A stretch of DNA of 64,000 nucleotides from Streptomyces sp. NBC_01142 (GCF_026341125.1 NZ_JAPEOR010000001.1:2232001-2296000); one strand, 5' to 3'; shown: positions 42,277 to 50,633, counted from the first letter of the stretch. Notes: generated by a model from the letters alone, not told the origin. Numbers and translations: made by a program.

Positions 42277-43527
42277 ATGACCGTGCCCGATGTCTTCGAC
42301 CCGCGGATCTACGCCGCCGGGGTGCCGCACGAAGCCTTCCGTACGCTGCGGGACCACCACCCGGTGGCCCGGCAGGAGGAGTACGAGGTCCTGGGCTGGC
42401 CCGCGGGACCGGGCTTCTGGGCGGTCACCCGGCATGCGGACGTCGTCCGGGTCCTCAAGGACTCGGGCACGTACTCCTCCCACCTCGGCGCCACCCAGAT
42501 CCGCGATCCCGATCCGGCCGATCTGCCCTTCATCCGCCGCATGATGCTCAACCAGGACCCATCCCCCCGCTGCGCGGGGGAGACCCCATCGGACCACGGG
42601 CGGCTGCGGCGCCTGGTCAGCCGCGCCTTCACCCCCGGGCGCATCGACCGCTTCACCGCCGCCGCCCGGGCCCGCGCACGTCAACTGCTCACCGGCGCAC
42701 GGGACATGGGCCCCGTCTTCGATCTGGTCACCGCCGTCACCGACGACTACGCACTGCTCAATCTGGCCGATCTGCTGGGTGTCCCGCAGAGCGACCGCGG
42801 TCTGCTGCTGGAGTGGACCGAGCACGTCATCGCCTACCAGGACCCGGACGAGCCCCCCGTGCCCGGACCGGACGGCCGGCCCGTCAATCCACGCTCACCG
42901 GCCATGCTGCAGGAGATGTTCGGCTACGCCCAGCAGCTCGCCGCGTACAAGCGGCGCCGCCCGGCCGACGACGTCATGACCTCGCTCGCGCAGTCGGAGC
43001 TCTCCGACGCCGAGCTGGAGATGTTCTTCTTCCTGCTGACGGTCGCGGGCAACGACACCGTGCGCAGCGCCGCACCCGGCGGCTTTCTGACACTCGCGGA
43101 ACACCCGGACGAGCAGCACAGGCTACGGGCGGGCGAGGTGGACCTGGACCGTGCCGTCGACGAACTGCTGCGCCGCCACCCGCCCGTGCTCACCTTCCGC
43201 CGCACCGCGGTGCGGGACACCCGCCTCGCCGGGCAGCAGATCCGTACGGGCGACAAGGTCGTCGTCTTCCACGCCTCCGCCAACCACGACGAGCGCGTCT
43301 TCGCCTCGCCGTACGGACTCGACCTGTGCCGCTCCCCGAATCCGCACGTTTCCTTCGGCGACGGCCCGCACGTCTGTCTCGGCGCCCACTTCGCCCGGCT
43401 CCAGCTGCGGGTCCTGCACGAGGAGGCGCTGGGGGTGCTGCCGCCGTTGGTGAGTGCGGGACCACCGCGACGGCTGGTCTCCAACTTCATCAACGGCATC
43501 AAGTCACTGCCGCTGACCGCGCTCTAG
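42277..43527 (+). CDS. Cytochrome P450 (CYP124/125-like) with in-frame palindromic insertion
   Basis: The 416-residue product has the I-helix LLTVAGNDTVRSA (Asn-Asp in place of the usual Glu-Thr, as in steroid-active CYP124/125/142-type enzymes), ExxR in DELLRRHPPV and the heme loop VSFGDGPHVCLGAHFARLQL. Directly before helix C (DHGRLRRLVSRAF) nine extra residues SPRCAGETP interrupt the conserved DP-SDHGR stretch, encoded by a 27-bp palindromic repeat. The frame stays open, but heme-propionate contacts of helix C could be affected, so activity is uncertain. It ends on the same CTAG as the convergent gene. Confidence 0.88.
   Translation: MTVPDVFDPRIYAAGVPHEAFRTLRDHHPVARQEEYEVLGWPAGPGFWAVTRHADVVRVLKDSGTYSSHLGATQIRDPDPADLPFIRRMMLNQDPSPRCAGETPSDHGRLRRLVSRAFTPGRIDRFTAAARARARQLLTGARDMGPVFDLVTAVTDDYALLNLADLLGVPQSDRGLLLEWTEHVIAYQDPDEPPVPGPDGRPVNPRSPAMLQEMFGYAQQLAAYKRRRPADDVMTSLAQSELSDAELEMFFFLLTVAGNDTVRSAAPGGFLTLAEHPDEQHRLRAGEVDLDRAVDELLRRHPPVLTFRRTAVRDTRLAGQQIRTGDKVVVFHASANHDERVFASPYGLDLCRSPNPHVSFGDGPHVCLGAHFARLQLRVLHEEALGVLPPLVSAGPPRRLVSNFINGIKSLPLTAL
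42562..42588 (+). mobile_element. 27-bp palindromic repeat inserted in P450 coding sequence
   Basis: The insert contains CCCCCCGC and GCGGGGGAG arms able to form a hairpin and is flanked by GACCCATC on the left and GACCCCATC on the right, resembling a small target duplication. Its length is a multiple of three, so the P450 frame survives. Similar C-run/G-run hairpins occur between genes in this window (for example near 37524). Confidence 0.6.
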
Positions 43528-44267
43528 CCCGCCGCGCGGTGGGAGTTGCGTACGGCGGGCGCCGGAGCCTGCGCGGTACGTGTCACATCGGCGACCAGCT
43601 CCACCACATCGGGTCCGTACGCCTGGGAGTTGACGACCTTGAGCAGCAGACAGAAGGTGTTGCCGCCGTGCTTGCGGGCGAGCTTCTCGTGGTGGCGGGC
43701 CAGATAGCGGGTGGCCGCCTGGTTGGTTATGGCGCGCTGGCCGCAGAAGAGGAAGACGGGCCGCGCGTCCTCGCCCGCGGTGAGCCGCGCCAGAAGGACG
43801 TACTCGGCGATGCCCGGCTCCATGCGGTAGCGCTCCGAGCCGATCTGGAACCCGCCCTGGTCCGGGCCGGGCTCCGGGTCCGTATTGATCTTCACGCCGG
43901 GGAGGAGGGAGTGCAGATGTGCGGCCATGCGGCGGTTGGAGACCGGGCCGCCGACACAGAATTCGGTACGTTCGCCGAAGCCCTGCTGGGCCACGTCGTG
44001 CCAGACGATCTGGGAGTTCGCCCCGCAGTCCTTGATCAGGGCAGCGAGTTCGAGCAGCGCGAACACGTCGAAGCGGTGCACCGAGCCGTCGCGGCCGGCC
44101 TCGCGGTTGACGACGAGCAGGGACTCGGAGTTTCCGGGCAACCCGAAGAAGGCCTGCTTGCGGCGGAGTCTGCGCCGCCACAGATAGGTGCGGGCGAGCC
44201 AGCCGAGAGTGGTGCTCAGGCCGGCGGCCACCACGCCGAGCACGATGTTGCGTACGTCGTCAGTCAT
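43524..44267 (-). CDS. Membrane-anchored protein of unknown function
   Basis: The 247-residue product has an N-terminal TM helix (NIVLGVVAAGLSTTLGWLA) followed by a basic stretch LWRRRLRRK and a cytoplasmic domain containing ESLLVVNREAGRDGSVHRFDVFALLELAALIKD, GFGERTEFCVGGPVSNRRMAAHL and LFCGQRAITNQAATRYLARHHEKLARKHGG. The alternating strand/helix pattern suggests a Rossmann-like nucleotide-binding fold, but no named family was recognised. No ribosome site is evident. Its stop shares CTAG with the P450 stop. Confidence 0.6.
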   Translation of the reverse strand: MTDDVRNIVLGVVAAGLSTTLGWLARTYLWRRRLRRKQAFFGLPGNSESLLVVNREAGRDGSVHRFDVFALLELAALIKDCGANSQIVWHDVAQQGFGERTEFCVGGPVSNRRMAAHLHSLLPGVKINTDPEPGPDQGGFQIGSERYRMEPGIAEYVLLARLTAGEDARPVFLFCGQRAITNQAATRYLARHHEKLARKHGGNTFCLLLKVVNSQAYGPDVVELVADVTRTAQAPAPAVRNSHRAAG

Positions 44268-44291
44268 GGGCGCGCATGTTAGCGGTGTTGC

Positions 44292-44313
44292 GGACCATTG
44301 TTCGAGATGGTCC
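44292..44313. promoter_or_regulatory. Inverted repeat between divergent genes
   Basis: GGACCAT and ATGGTCC (7-bp perfect arms, 8-bp spacer) lie in the 104-bp region between the membrane-anchored protein and the gamma-glutamyltransferase gene, a position suited to an operator for either. Confidence 0.4.
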
Positions 44314-44371
44314 TGACGGGGGGTGCATGGTGAAGTTACGCTGCGCGGACGTACGTTGACTGGAGGTACGG

Positions 44372-46186
44372 ATGCGTCGCTCCTTCGCACGGAATGTGTC
44401 GGTTCTGGCCGTTGCCGCGGCCGTTGTCTCGATCGGCGCCGCGGCGCCGCCGACGGACTCCCCGCCGGTCGGGACACCTGCCGGGACACCGGCCAAGACA
44501 CCCGTGGCGGCGGGGTACGGCGGCGCGATCGCGAGCGTGGACCCGGACGCCTCGGCCGCCGGGATCGAGGTGCTGCGGCGCGGCGGCAACGCCGTCGACG
44601 CGGCGGTGGCGACCGCCGCCGCGCTCGGTGTCACCGAGCCGTACTCCGCGGGCATCGGCGGTGGCGGCTTCTTCGTCTACTACGACGCCCGTTCCCGTAC
44701 GGTCCACACCATCGACGGCCGCGAGACCGCGCCCCGCTCGGCGGACGCCTCCCTCTTCCTGGAGAACGGCAAGCCGATCCCGTTCGAGGAGGGGATGACG
44801 AGCGGTCTCGGCGTCGGCACGCCCGGCACTCCGGCGACCTGGGACACGGCACTGGACGCCTGGGGCAGCAAGCCGCTGGGGCAGCTTCTGCGGCCCGCCG
44901 AGCGGCTGGCCGAGGGCGGGTTCACCGTCGACGCCACCTTCCGCTCCCAGACCCAGGCCAACCAGGCGCGCTTCGCGGACTTCCCCGACACGGCGGAGCT
45001 CTTCCTGCCGGGCGGACAGCTGCCGGTGGTCGGGTCGGTCTTCAAGAACCCCGACCTGGCCCGTACGTACAAGGAGCTGCGGCGCAAGGGCGTCGGCGCG
45101 CTCTACAAGGGGCAGCTGGCCGAGGACATCGTCCGTACCGTACGCAAACCTCCGGTGGCCGACGGCGCGACAAGGGTCGTGCGGCCCGGCGATCTGACCA
45201 CGAGGGACCTGCGGTCGTACGAGACGGAGCGGCGGGCGCCGACGAAGGTCGCCTACCGCGGTCTCGATGTGTACGGCATGGCACCGTCCTCGTCCGGGGG
45301 CACGAGCGTCGGCGAGGCGCTCAACATCCTGGAGCGGACGGACCTCTCCAAGGCCTCGCAGGCGCAGTATCTGCACCGCTTCATCGAGGCGAGCCGGATC
45401 GCGTTCGCGGACCGCGGGCGGTGGGTGGGCGACCCGGCCTTCGAGGACGTGCCGACGAAGGGGCTGCTGTCGCAGCGCTTCGCCGACTCGCGCGAGTGCC
45501 TGATCAAGGACGATGCCGTCCTCACCAGCCCGCTGGCACCGGGCGACCCTCGTCGGCCCACGGCGTGCGGGGCTTCGGGCACGGCGGCCCCCACCACGTT
45601 CGAGGGCGAGAACACCACCCATCTGACGGCCGCCGACCAGTGGGGCAACGTCGTCGCGTACACCCTGACGATCGAGTCGACGGGCGGCAGCGGCATCACC
45701 GTGCCCGGACGTGGCTTCCTGCTCAACAACGAGCTGACCGACTTCTCCTTCGCCCCGGCGAACCCGGCGGTCCACGACCCCAACCTGCCGGGTCCCGGCA
45801 AGCGCCCGCGCTCGTCCATCTCCCCGACGATCGTGCTCGACCACGGCAGGCCGGTGCTGGCGCTGGGCTCCCCGGGTGGCGCGACGATCATCACGACGGT
45901 GCTGCAGACGCTGACGGGCCACCTGGACCGGGGCCTGCCGCTGGTGGAGGCCATCGCGGCGCCGCGCGCCAGTCAGCGCAACCAGACGACGACCGAGATC
46001 GAGCCGGGTCTGTGGAACAGCCCGCTGCGCGCGGAGCTGGAGGCGATCGGCCACGCCTTCAGGCAGAATCCCGAGATCGGGGCGGCGACCGCCATCCAGC
46101 GGCTGCCGGACGGGCGCTGGCTCGCGGCGGCCGAGAAGGTGCGGCGGGGCGGCGGTTCGGCCATGGTCGTCCACCCCCGGCCGTAA
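44372..46186 (+). CDS. ggt: Gamma-glutamyltransferase, secreted
   Basis: The 604-residue preproenzyme has a signal peptide (FARNVSVLAVAAAVVSIGAAA). The large-subunit landmark is GGNAVDAAVATAAALGVTEP with GIGGGGFFVYYDARS; the autoprocessing site is T415 in ENTTHLTAADQWGN, which becomes the N-terminal nucleophile of the small subunit. The substrate-binding LNNELTDF and the C-terminal LGSPGGATIITTVLQ are present. It cleaves glutathione and other gamma-glutamyl compounds outside the cell. GGAGG lies 5-6 nt before the ATG. Length and motifs are normal. Confidence 0.94.
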   Translation: MRRSFARNVSVLAVAAAVVSIGAAAPPTDSPPVGTPAGTPAKTPVAAGYGGAIASVDPDASAAGIEVLRRGGNAVDAAVATAAALGVTEPYSAGIGGGGFFVYYDARSRTVHTIDGRETAPRSADASLFLENGKPIPFEEGMTSGLGVGTPGTPATWDTALDAWGSKPLGQLLRPAERLAEGGFTVDATFRSQTQANQARFADFPDTAELFLPGGQLPVVGSVFKNPDLARTYKELRRKGVGALYKGQLAEDIVRTVRKPPVADGATRVVRPGDLTTRDLRSYETERRAPTKVAYRGLDVYGMAPSSSGGTSVGEALNILERTDLSKASQAQYLHRFIEASRIAFADRGRWVGDPAFEDVPTKGLLSQRFADSRECLIKDDAVLTSPLAPGDPRRPTACGASGTAAPTTFEGENTTHLTAADQWGNVVAYTLTIESTGGSGITVPGRGFLLNNELTDFSFAPANPAVHDPNLPGPGKRPRSSISPTIVLDHGRPVLALGSPGGATIITTVLQTLTGHLDRGLPLVEAIAAPRASQRNQTTTEIEPGLWNSPLRAELEAIGHAFRQNPEIGAATAIQRLPDGRWLAAAEKVRRGGGSAMVVHPRP

Positions 46187-46258
46187 CCCGTCCGGCGGCC
46201 GAACGGACGCGCCCCGCCTGAGGGCGGGTAGGGAGCCTTTCGGACAGAAAGGCTCCCC

Positions 46259-47020
46259 ATGCGCATTCGCAACACTGCTGTTGCCGCAGCAGCCGGCTCC
46301 GCCCTGCTCGCGGCCGCCGCGCTGCCTGCCACCGCGCTGCCTGCCACCGCACTGCCTGCCACCGTCACCGGCCACTCCCCGTACAGCGCCGCCGTCCCGG
46401 AGGCGAGCGTGAGTATGGAGGGCCCGGTCGCCGCGGCCGAGCTGCTCGCCAAGGTCGAGCGCTGTTCACAGATCTCGAAGGGCAGATACAGACCGGACGC
46501 CGGTGCGTCCGCGAGCATCCCCGTCTGCGGGCTGAACGGCGCCGTGTTCTGGAAGGCCGACATGGACATCGACTGCGACGGTCAGCGCACCACGAAGTGC
46601 AACAGCACGACCGATCCGTGGTTCCTGAACACCACCTCCTACCAGCAGTCCAACGGCGCGATGCTGAATTCCGAGAAGCTGCCGCACATCGTCGTGCCGG
46701 TCCCCAGCAGCATCTGGGACTACCGGGCGTCCGGCATCCGCGGTGGCTCGCTCGCCGCCGTGATCCACAAGGACAAGGTGCGGTACGCCGTGGTGGGGGA
46801 CACCGGACCCGCCGGGATCATCGGTGAGGCCTCCTACGCCACGGCCGAGGCACTGGGCATCAACCCGGATCCGAGGAACGGCGGTGTGGCCTCGGGCGTC
46901 ACCTACATCCTGTTCACGTACTCCGAGGTGTCGCCGATCGAGAGCCACAGTGCGGCCGTCGGACTCGCCCAGTCCCTGGTGCCCACGTTCCTGATGAACA
47001 ACCGGGTATCCGGTCCCTAG
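46259..47020 (+). CDS. Secreted GH75-type chitosanase
   Basis: The 253-residue product has a signal peptide with three LPAT-A repeats after the hydrophobic core. The mature part matches glycoside hydrolase family 75: GAVFWKADMDIDCDGQRTTKCN, STTDPWFLNTTSY, YAVVGDTGPAGIIGEASYA, PDPRNGGVASGVTYILF. The Asp of the DMDIDCDG segment and the Glu of GEAS correspond to catalytic residues of this family. It hydrolyses chitosan outside the cell. AAAGG lies upstream of the ATG. Its stop shares CTAG with the convergent aminopeptidase gene. Confidence 0.9.
   Translation: MRIRNTAVAAAAGSALLAAAALPATALPATALPATVTGHSPYSAAVPEASVSMEGPVAAAELLAKVERCSQISKGRYRPDAGASASIPVCGLNGAVFWKADMDIDCDGQRTTKCNSTTDPWFLNTTSYQQSNGAMLNSEKLPHIVVPVPSSIWDYRASGIRGGSLAAVIHKDKVRYAVVGDTGPAGIIGEASYATAEALGINPDPRNGGVASGVTYILFTYSEVSPIESHSAAVGLAQSLVPTFLMNNRVSGP
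46322..46366 (+). repeat. 15-bp tandem repeat in chitosanase signal region
   Basis: CTGCCTGCCACCG plus two variable bases is repeated three times, encoding LPATA, LPATA, LPATV near the signal peptidase region. It adds length between the hydrophobic core and the mature enzyme. Confidence 0.85.
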
Positions 47021-47784
47021 AGGGCGGTGAGGATGCGCGGGCCGTCGTGCGTGATCGCCACCGTGTGCTCCGCGTGGGACGCGCGGCTGCCGTCCACCGT
47101 ACGGATCGTCCAGCCGTCGTCCGCCGTGTAGTGATCGTCCGTGCCGCTGCCGATCACCATCGGCTCGATCGCAAGCACCATGCCGTGCCGCAGCGGCATG
47201 CCCCGGCCCGGGCGCCCCTCGTTCGGGACGCCCGGGTCCTCGTGCATGTGGCGGCCCACGCCATGGCCGCCGAAGCCGTCCGGGATGCCGTACCCGGCCG
47301 AGCGGCACACCCGGCCGACGGCATGGGCGATGTCGCCGATGCGGTTGCCCACGAGGGCGGCCGCGATACCCGCGTCCAGGGCCTCTTCGGCGGTGCGGAT
47401 CAGTCGTAGGTCCTCGGGGCGGGCGCGGCCGACGGTGAAGCTGACGGCCGCGTCGCCGACCCAGCCGCCCCGGCTCGCACCGCAGTCGATGCTCACCAGA
47501 TCGCCGTCACCCAGCCGGTAGTGGTCCGGGATGCCGTGCACGATCGCGTCGTTGACGGAGGTGCAGATGACGGCGGGGAAGGGGGTCGGAGCCCAGTCGG
47601 GCCGGTAGTCCAGGAACGGCGAGCCGGCTCCGGCCTCGCCGAGGACCGCGCGGGCGGCCGCGTCCAGGTCGCGGAGGGTGACGCCCACGGCCGCCGCCTC
47701 ACGTACCGCCGCGAGGGCCTGGGCCACGATGCGGCCCGCCTCGCGCATCGCCTCGATCGATGTATCTGTTTTGATCTCCACCAT
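47017..47784 (-). CDS. map: Type I methionine aminopeptidase
   Basis: The 255-residue product has all five metal ligands of MetAP: Asp in VSIDCGASRGG, Asp in WVGDAAVSF, His in GGHGVGRHMHEDPGVP, Glu in LAIEPMV and Glu in AEHTVAIT. It removes the initiator methionine from nascent proteins. This is not the ribosomal-operon copy, since no secY, adk or infA is near; it is divergent from a small XRE regulator 54 bp away. A TATAGT at 47792-47797 sits at the leaderless -10 position and there is no ribosome site, so the mRNA probably begins at the ATG. An accessory MetAP under its own regulator is noteworthy. Confidence 0.92.
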   Translation of the reverse strand: MVEIKTDTSIEAMREAGRIVAQALAAVREAAAVGVTLRDLDAAARAVLGEAGAGSPFLDYRPDWAPTPFPAVICTSVNDAIVHGIPDHYRLGDGDLVSIDCGASRGGWVGDAAVSFTVGRARPEDLRLIRTAEEALDAGIAAALVGNRIGDIAHAVGRVCRSAGYGIPDGFGGHGVGRHMHEDPGVPNEGRPGRGMPLRHGMVLAIEPMVIGSGTDDHYTADDGWTIRTVDGSRASHAEHTVAITHDGPRILTAL

Positions 47785-47791
47785 GCCAATT

Positions 47792-47832
47792 ACTATACCG
47801 TTCTACCGGTATGAGAATACCGGCATTAGAAT
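47792..47832. promoter_or_regulatory. Back-to-back leaderless promoters and 14-bp tandem operator
   Basis: For the XRE gene, TAGAAT (47827-47832) lies at -12 to -7 if transcription starts at the A of the ATG. For map, TATAGT (minus strand, 47797-47792) lies at -13 to -8. Two adjacent 14-bp direct repeats, ACCGGTATGAGAAT (47805-47818) and ACCGGCATTAGAAT (47819-47832), match at 12 of 14 positions and cover the XRE promoter. They are probably the regulator's own binding sites. Confidence 0.7.
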
Positions 47833-47838
47833 AACAGC

Positions 47839-48093
47839 ATGGTGCGCACCCCCCTCACTCCCGAAGAGCGCGAACGCGGTGAACGACTCGGCCGGTTGCT
47901 CCGCAGTGCGCGCGGCGGCCGCAGCATGGTGGAGGTCGCCGCGGTCGCCGGACTGTCCCCCGAGACCCTGCGCAAGATCGAGACGGGCCGTGCCCCCACG
48001 CCCGCCTTCTTCACCGTGGCCGCGCTCGCCGCGGCGCTCGGTCTGTCCATGGACGAGCTGGTGGTGCGCTGCGCCCTGGTGCCCGCGGCCTGA
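47839..48093 (+). CDS. Small XRE-family HTH regulator
   Basis: The 84-residue product is essentially one Cro/CI helix-turn-helix: LGRLLRSARGGRSMVEVAAVAGLSPETLRKIETGRAPTPAFFTVAALAAALGLSMDEL. There is no sensor domain. It is divergent from the methionine aminopeptidase gene, and tandem 14-bp repeats cover its promoter. It therefore probably represses itself and perhaps map. There is no ribosome site; a -10 box at -12 to -7 indicates a leaderless message. Confidence 0.82.
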   Translation: MVRTPLTPEERERGERLGRLLRSARGGRSMVEVAAVAGLSPETLRKIETGRAPTPAFFTVAALAAALGLSMDELVVRCALVPAA

Positions 48094-48210
48094 CGCTGTC
48101 CTGGCGCAGCTTGCCGGTCGGTGACGGCCGGCTGGATGCGGAAGTGGCGCGGGGTTTCGATGAGGCCCTGGCTACTGCCTCGAATGCCAGTACGGCGTAG
48201 TCTCGCGCCC

Positions 48211-48597
48211 GTGACCGTCGAGCAGTTCGCCAGCGCCGAGTACCGGTACGTCAGCCTGACCACGTTCCGCAAGAACGGGACGGGCGTCGCCACCCCCGTG
48301 TGGTTCGCGGTGGACGGCGATGAGCTGTTCGCCTGGACGCGCTCCGACTCCTGGAAGGTCAAGCGGCTGCGCAACAACAGTCGCGTCGTCGTCACCGTCT
48401 GCGACGCACGCGGGCGCATCGCGGACGGCGCCCCGACCGCGGAGGGGACGGCAGGACTCCTGGACGAGGCCGGGACGGGCGCGGTCCGCAAACTGCTGGC
48501 CCGTAAGTACACCTGGCAGTTCTGGCTGGTCGACTGGCCCGCGATGGTCGTACGGCGCGGCAAGCGGCCGCACACCGGCATCACGGTGACGTTCTGA
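48211..48597 (+). CDS. PPOX-class F420-dependent oxidoreductase-like protein
   Basis: The 128-residue split-barrel protein begins at GTG with TVEQFASAEYRYVSLTTFRKNGTGVATPVWFAVDGDELFAWTRSDSWKVKRLRNN, typical of PPOX/FDOR-B-type proteins that bind F420, FMN or heme. The substrate is not predictable. It lies after the XRE gene in the same direction with a 117-bp gap and may be independent. Confidence 0.8.
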   Translation: MTVEQFASAEYRYVSLTTFRKNGTGVATPVWFAVDGDELFAWTRSDSWKVKRLRNNSRVVVTVCDARGRIADGAPTAEGTAGLLDEAGTGAVRKLLARKYTWQFWLVDWPAMVVRRGKRPHTGITVTF

Positions 48598-48693
48598 AAA
48601 CTGTGCGTAGCAGCCCCGTAACACAGCTGCGGTCGAATGCCTCCGGTGCCTCCGGACCGGAAGGCTCCAGTCGGCGGTGGGGCAGGGGCGGCG

Positions 48694-50508
48694 ATGACGG
48701 TGCATCAACTCCCGGTAGAGGCCGGGGTGTTCGCGCGGTATCTGAGAGACCTGGTGACGCTGCTCGACCGCGGAGACGGCTGGTACGGGATCTTCTGGCA
48801 GCGTGACCCCGAGGGCATGAAGGCCTGCCTGGACGGTATCGAGATCCCGCCGTGGGACGTGGTGGAGGCACTGCTCCAGGACCTTGCGGCCGGGCGCGGG
48901 GCGGAGTTCGCGGAGACCGAATCCGTACGGGCGAGACCGCTGCACGCGGCCGCTGCGGCGGTGCACGACCGGCAGCCGGGCGGCCGCGAGGCGCTGGAGG
49001 AACGGCTGGAGCTGATGCTCCGCGAGCAGACCTACGCGACGGGCCGGGCGGAGGAACTGCTGCGCCGGCTGGGCGCGGAGGCGGAGGGCACACCGGCGGC
49101 GGAGCAACTCGCCCACGAACTGGCCTGGACGCGCGACGACTATGCGCGCGCGACGGCCCGCGTCGCGGAGTTGAGGGCCAGGGTGACGGCCGTGGACGCG
49201 AGGGACGCCGCGCAGCCGGTGCCGCACGGGCCGGCGCGCCCGCTCGACGGAACACCGGCGGATCCGGTCTACGGAGGGCCCGCAGACCCGGCTTACGGAA
49301 CACCGGCGGATCCGGCGCACGAAGGGCCCGCAGACCCGGCGTACGGCCCCGGGCAGGGCTCGGAGCGTGTCGCTGCCCCGGACGACTGGGGCGCGGCCGC
49401 GGCGTACGACGGCCACCCCCGCCCGCAGGACAACGACACCGACCCGGCTCGACGACTTCAAGCCGGCGATCCGGCCGCACCGGAGGGGCCCGATGAGGCC
49501 GCGTACGCGGACGCCTGGTTCCGCCCGGAGGCGGCGGCGGGTTTCCCGGATCGGCCTGCCTGGGATACGTACTCCCGTCCCGCGGGCAGCGCGCACGCCG
49601 GTTGGGCGGGAGGTCCGGAAACGCCCGCCCCGCCGGGCGACCGGTACCGGCCGGACGCGGACCGGGATGCCTCCCCCCGCTCCACGGGTGGCGCGGAAGC
49701 CGGCCGAGGGGCCGCGGACCAGGAGATGCCCGCAGTACCGGAAGGGCAGCCCCCCGCCCCGGCTGCGTACTCCCCTCCCGAGCGGGGCTCCCGCGGCGGC
49801 AGGAAACGGCGGCCGCGCGGGGCCCGGTTCGCCGGGATCGAGGGGAGTGGGGACGAGATCGCCGCCGTCCCCCTGCTGCCCGTCGCCGCCGATGTACCCA
49901 GGGGAGCCCGCTACGGCGGCGGCGCCCCGCCCGGCCAGGACGCGCAGGCTCAACCGGCCGCGCCGCCCGCTTCCGACGGTGCGCGGCGCGCCACCCGGGA
50001 GACCGTCGCCGCGCTGGGGCGGCTCCGTGCCGAGGGGCGCAGCGGCGAGGCCCATGCCGTGCTCTGCGAGGCCGCCGTACGGCCCGCCTCCTGGCTGCCC
50101 CACCTCGCCGCCGAACTGCACCGCGCCGGCCTCGACGCCGACTGGGCCACCCTGCTCTGGGAGGCCGCGTCACAGCCCGCCTCGAGGCTCGCGGCCGCCG
50201 CGGGAGCGCTGGCCGCGGCAGGACGGGCGGAGGACAGCCGGCAACTGCTGCGCCAGGGCGTCGCCCGCCCCGCCGACGAGATCGCCGCCGCCGTCATCGC
50301 CCTCGAGGACGAGGGCCGCCAGTCCCAGGCGAGGGCTTTACTGTCCGCTTTCGTGCAGGTCCGCACGGCGGAGGACGCCGCCGGAATCGCCGACCGTGAT
50401 CCGCACCGCCTGCTGCCGCAACTGCTCGGCGCCGCCCGTGCGGTGTCCGCGGCGTGCGAGCGTGATCTCGTCCATGCACTGCGCGTAGCGGGTCACCTCG
50501 GTGGCTGA
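48694..50508 (+). CDS. Large disordered Streptomyces protein of unknown function
   Basis: The 604-residue product has three parts. A helical N-terminus (VFARYLRDLVTLLDRGDGWYGIFWQRDPEGMKACLDG, residues 8-45) leads into a coiled-coil segment with EERLELMLREQTYATGRAEELLRRL. A Pro/Ala/Asp-rich disordered middle (about residues 165-425) contains 16-residue repeats. The C-terminal alpha-helical repeat domain ([55 protein letters not shown]) resembles helical-hairpin scaffolds. No catalytic motif was seen. ATG at 48694 has GGGG upstream. Such proteins may be scaffolds in development or signalling, without direct evidence here. Confidence 0.75.
   Translation: MTVHQLPVEAGVFARYLRDLVTLLDRGDGWYGIFWQRDPEGMKACLDGIEIPPWDVVEALLQDLAAGRGAEFAETESVRARPLHAAAAAVHDRQPGGREALEERLELMLREQTYATGRAEELLRRLGAEAEGTPAAEQLAHELAWTRDDYARATARVAELRARVTAVDARDAAQPVPHGPARPLDGTPADPVYGGPADPAYGTPADPAHEGPADPAYGPGQGSERVAAPDDWGAAAAYDGHPRPQDNDTDPARRLQAGDPAAPEGPDEAAYADAWFRPEAAAGFPDRPAWDTYSRPAGSAHAGWAGGPETPAPPGDRYRPDADRDASPRSTGGAEAGRGAADQEMPAVPEGQPPAPAAYSPPERGSRGGRKRRPRGARFAGIEGSGDEIAAVPLLPVAADVPRGARYGGGAPPGQDAQAQPAAPPASDGARRATRETVAALGRLRAEGRSGEAHAVLCEAAVRPASWLPHLAAELHRAGLDADWATLLWEAASQPASRLAAAAGALAAAGRAEDSRQLLRQGVARPADEIAAAVIALEDEGRQSQARALLSAFVQVRTAEDAAGIADRDPHRLLPQLLGAARAVSAACERDLVHALRVAGHLGG
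49249..49344 (+). repeat. 48-bp tandem repeat, two copies in disordered region
   Basis: Two adjacent 48-bp units start at 49249 and 49297 with GGAACACCGGCGGATCCGG and differ at a few positions, encoding GTPADPxYGGPADPAY-type 16-residue repeats. They reflect slippage expansion in the linker. Confidence 0.85.
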
Positions 50509-50573
50509 AGCCGTTCGGTGTGGACCGCTCGGGTGTGAAACATGATCGACTCTGCGGGTTAATGACGATGGTC

Positions 50574-50633
50574 TTGCCCCAGTGTGTGACGGGGCTTACG
50601 TTCTCCTCCTACGCACCGTATCTACGTGCGTAG
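50574..50633 (+). promoter_or_regulatory. Promoter and 25-bp operator of pyrimidine catabolic operon
   Basis: TTGCCC (50574-50579) and TACGTT (50597-50602) are 17 bp apart. A perfect inverted repeat CTACGCAC-N9-GTGCGTAG (50609-50633) begins 6 bp after the -10 box, over the expected transcription start, and ends 33 bp before the first ATG. This is the classic place for a repressor site. No regulator gene is directly adjacent upstream. Confidence 0.7.
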
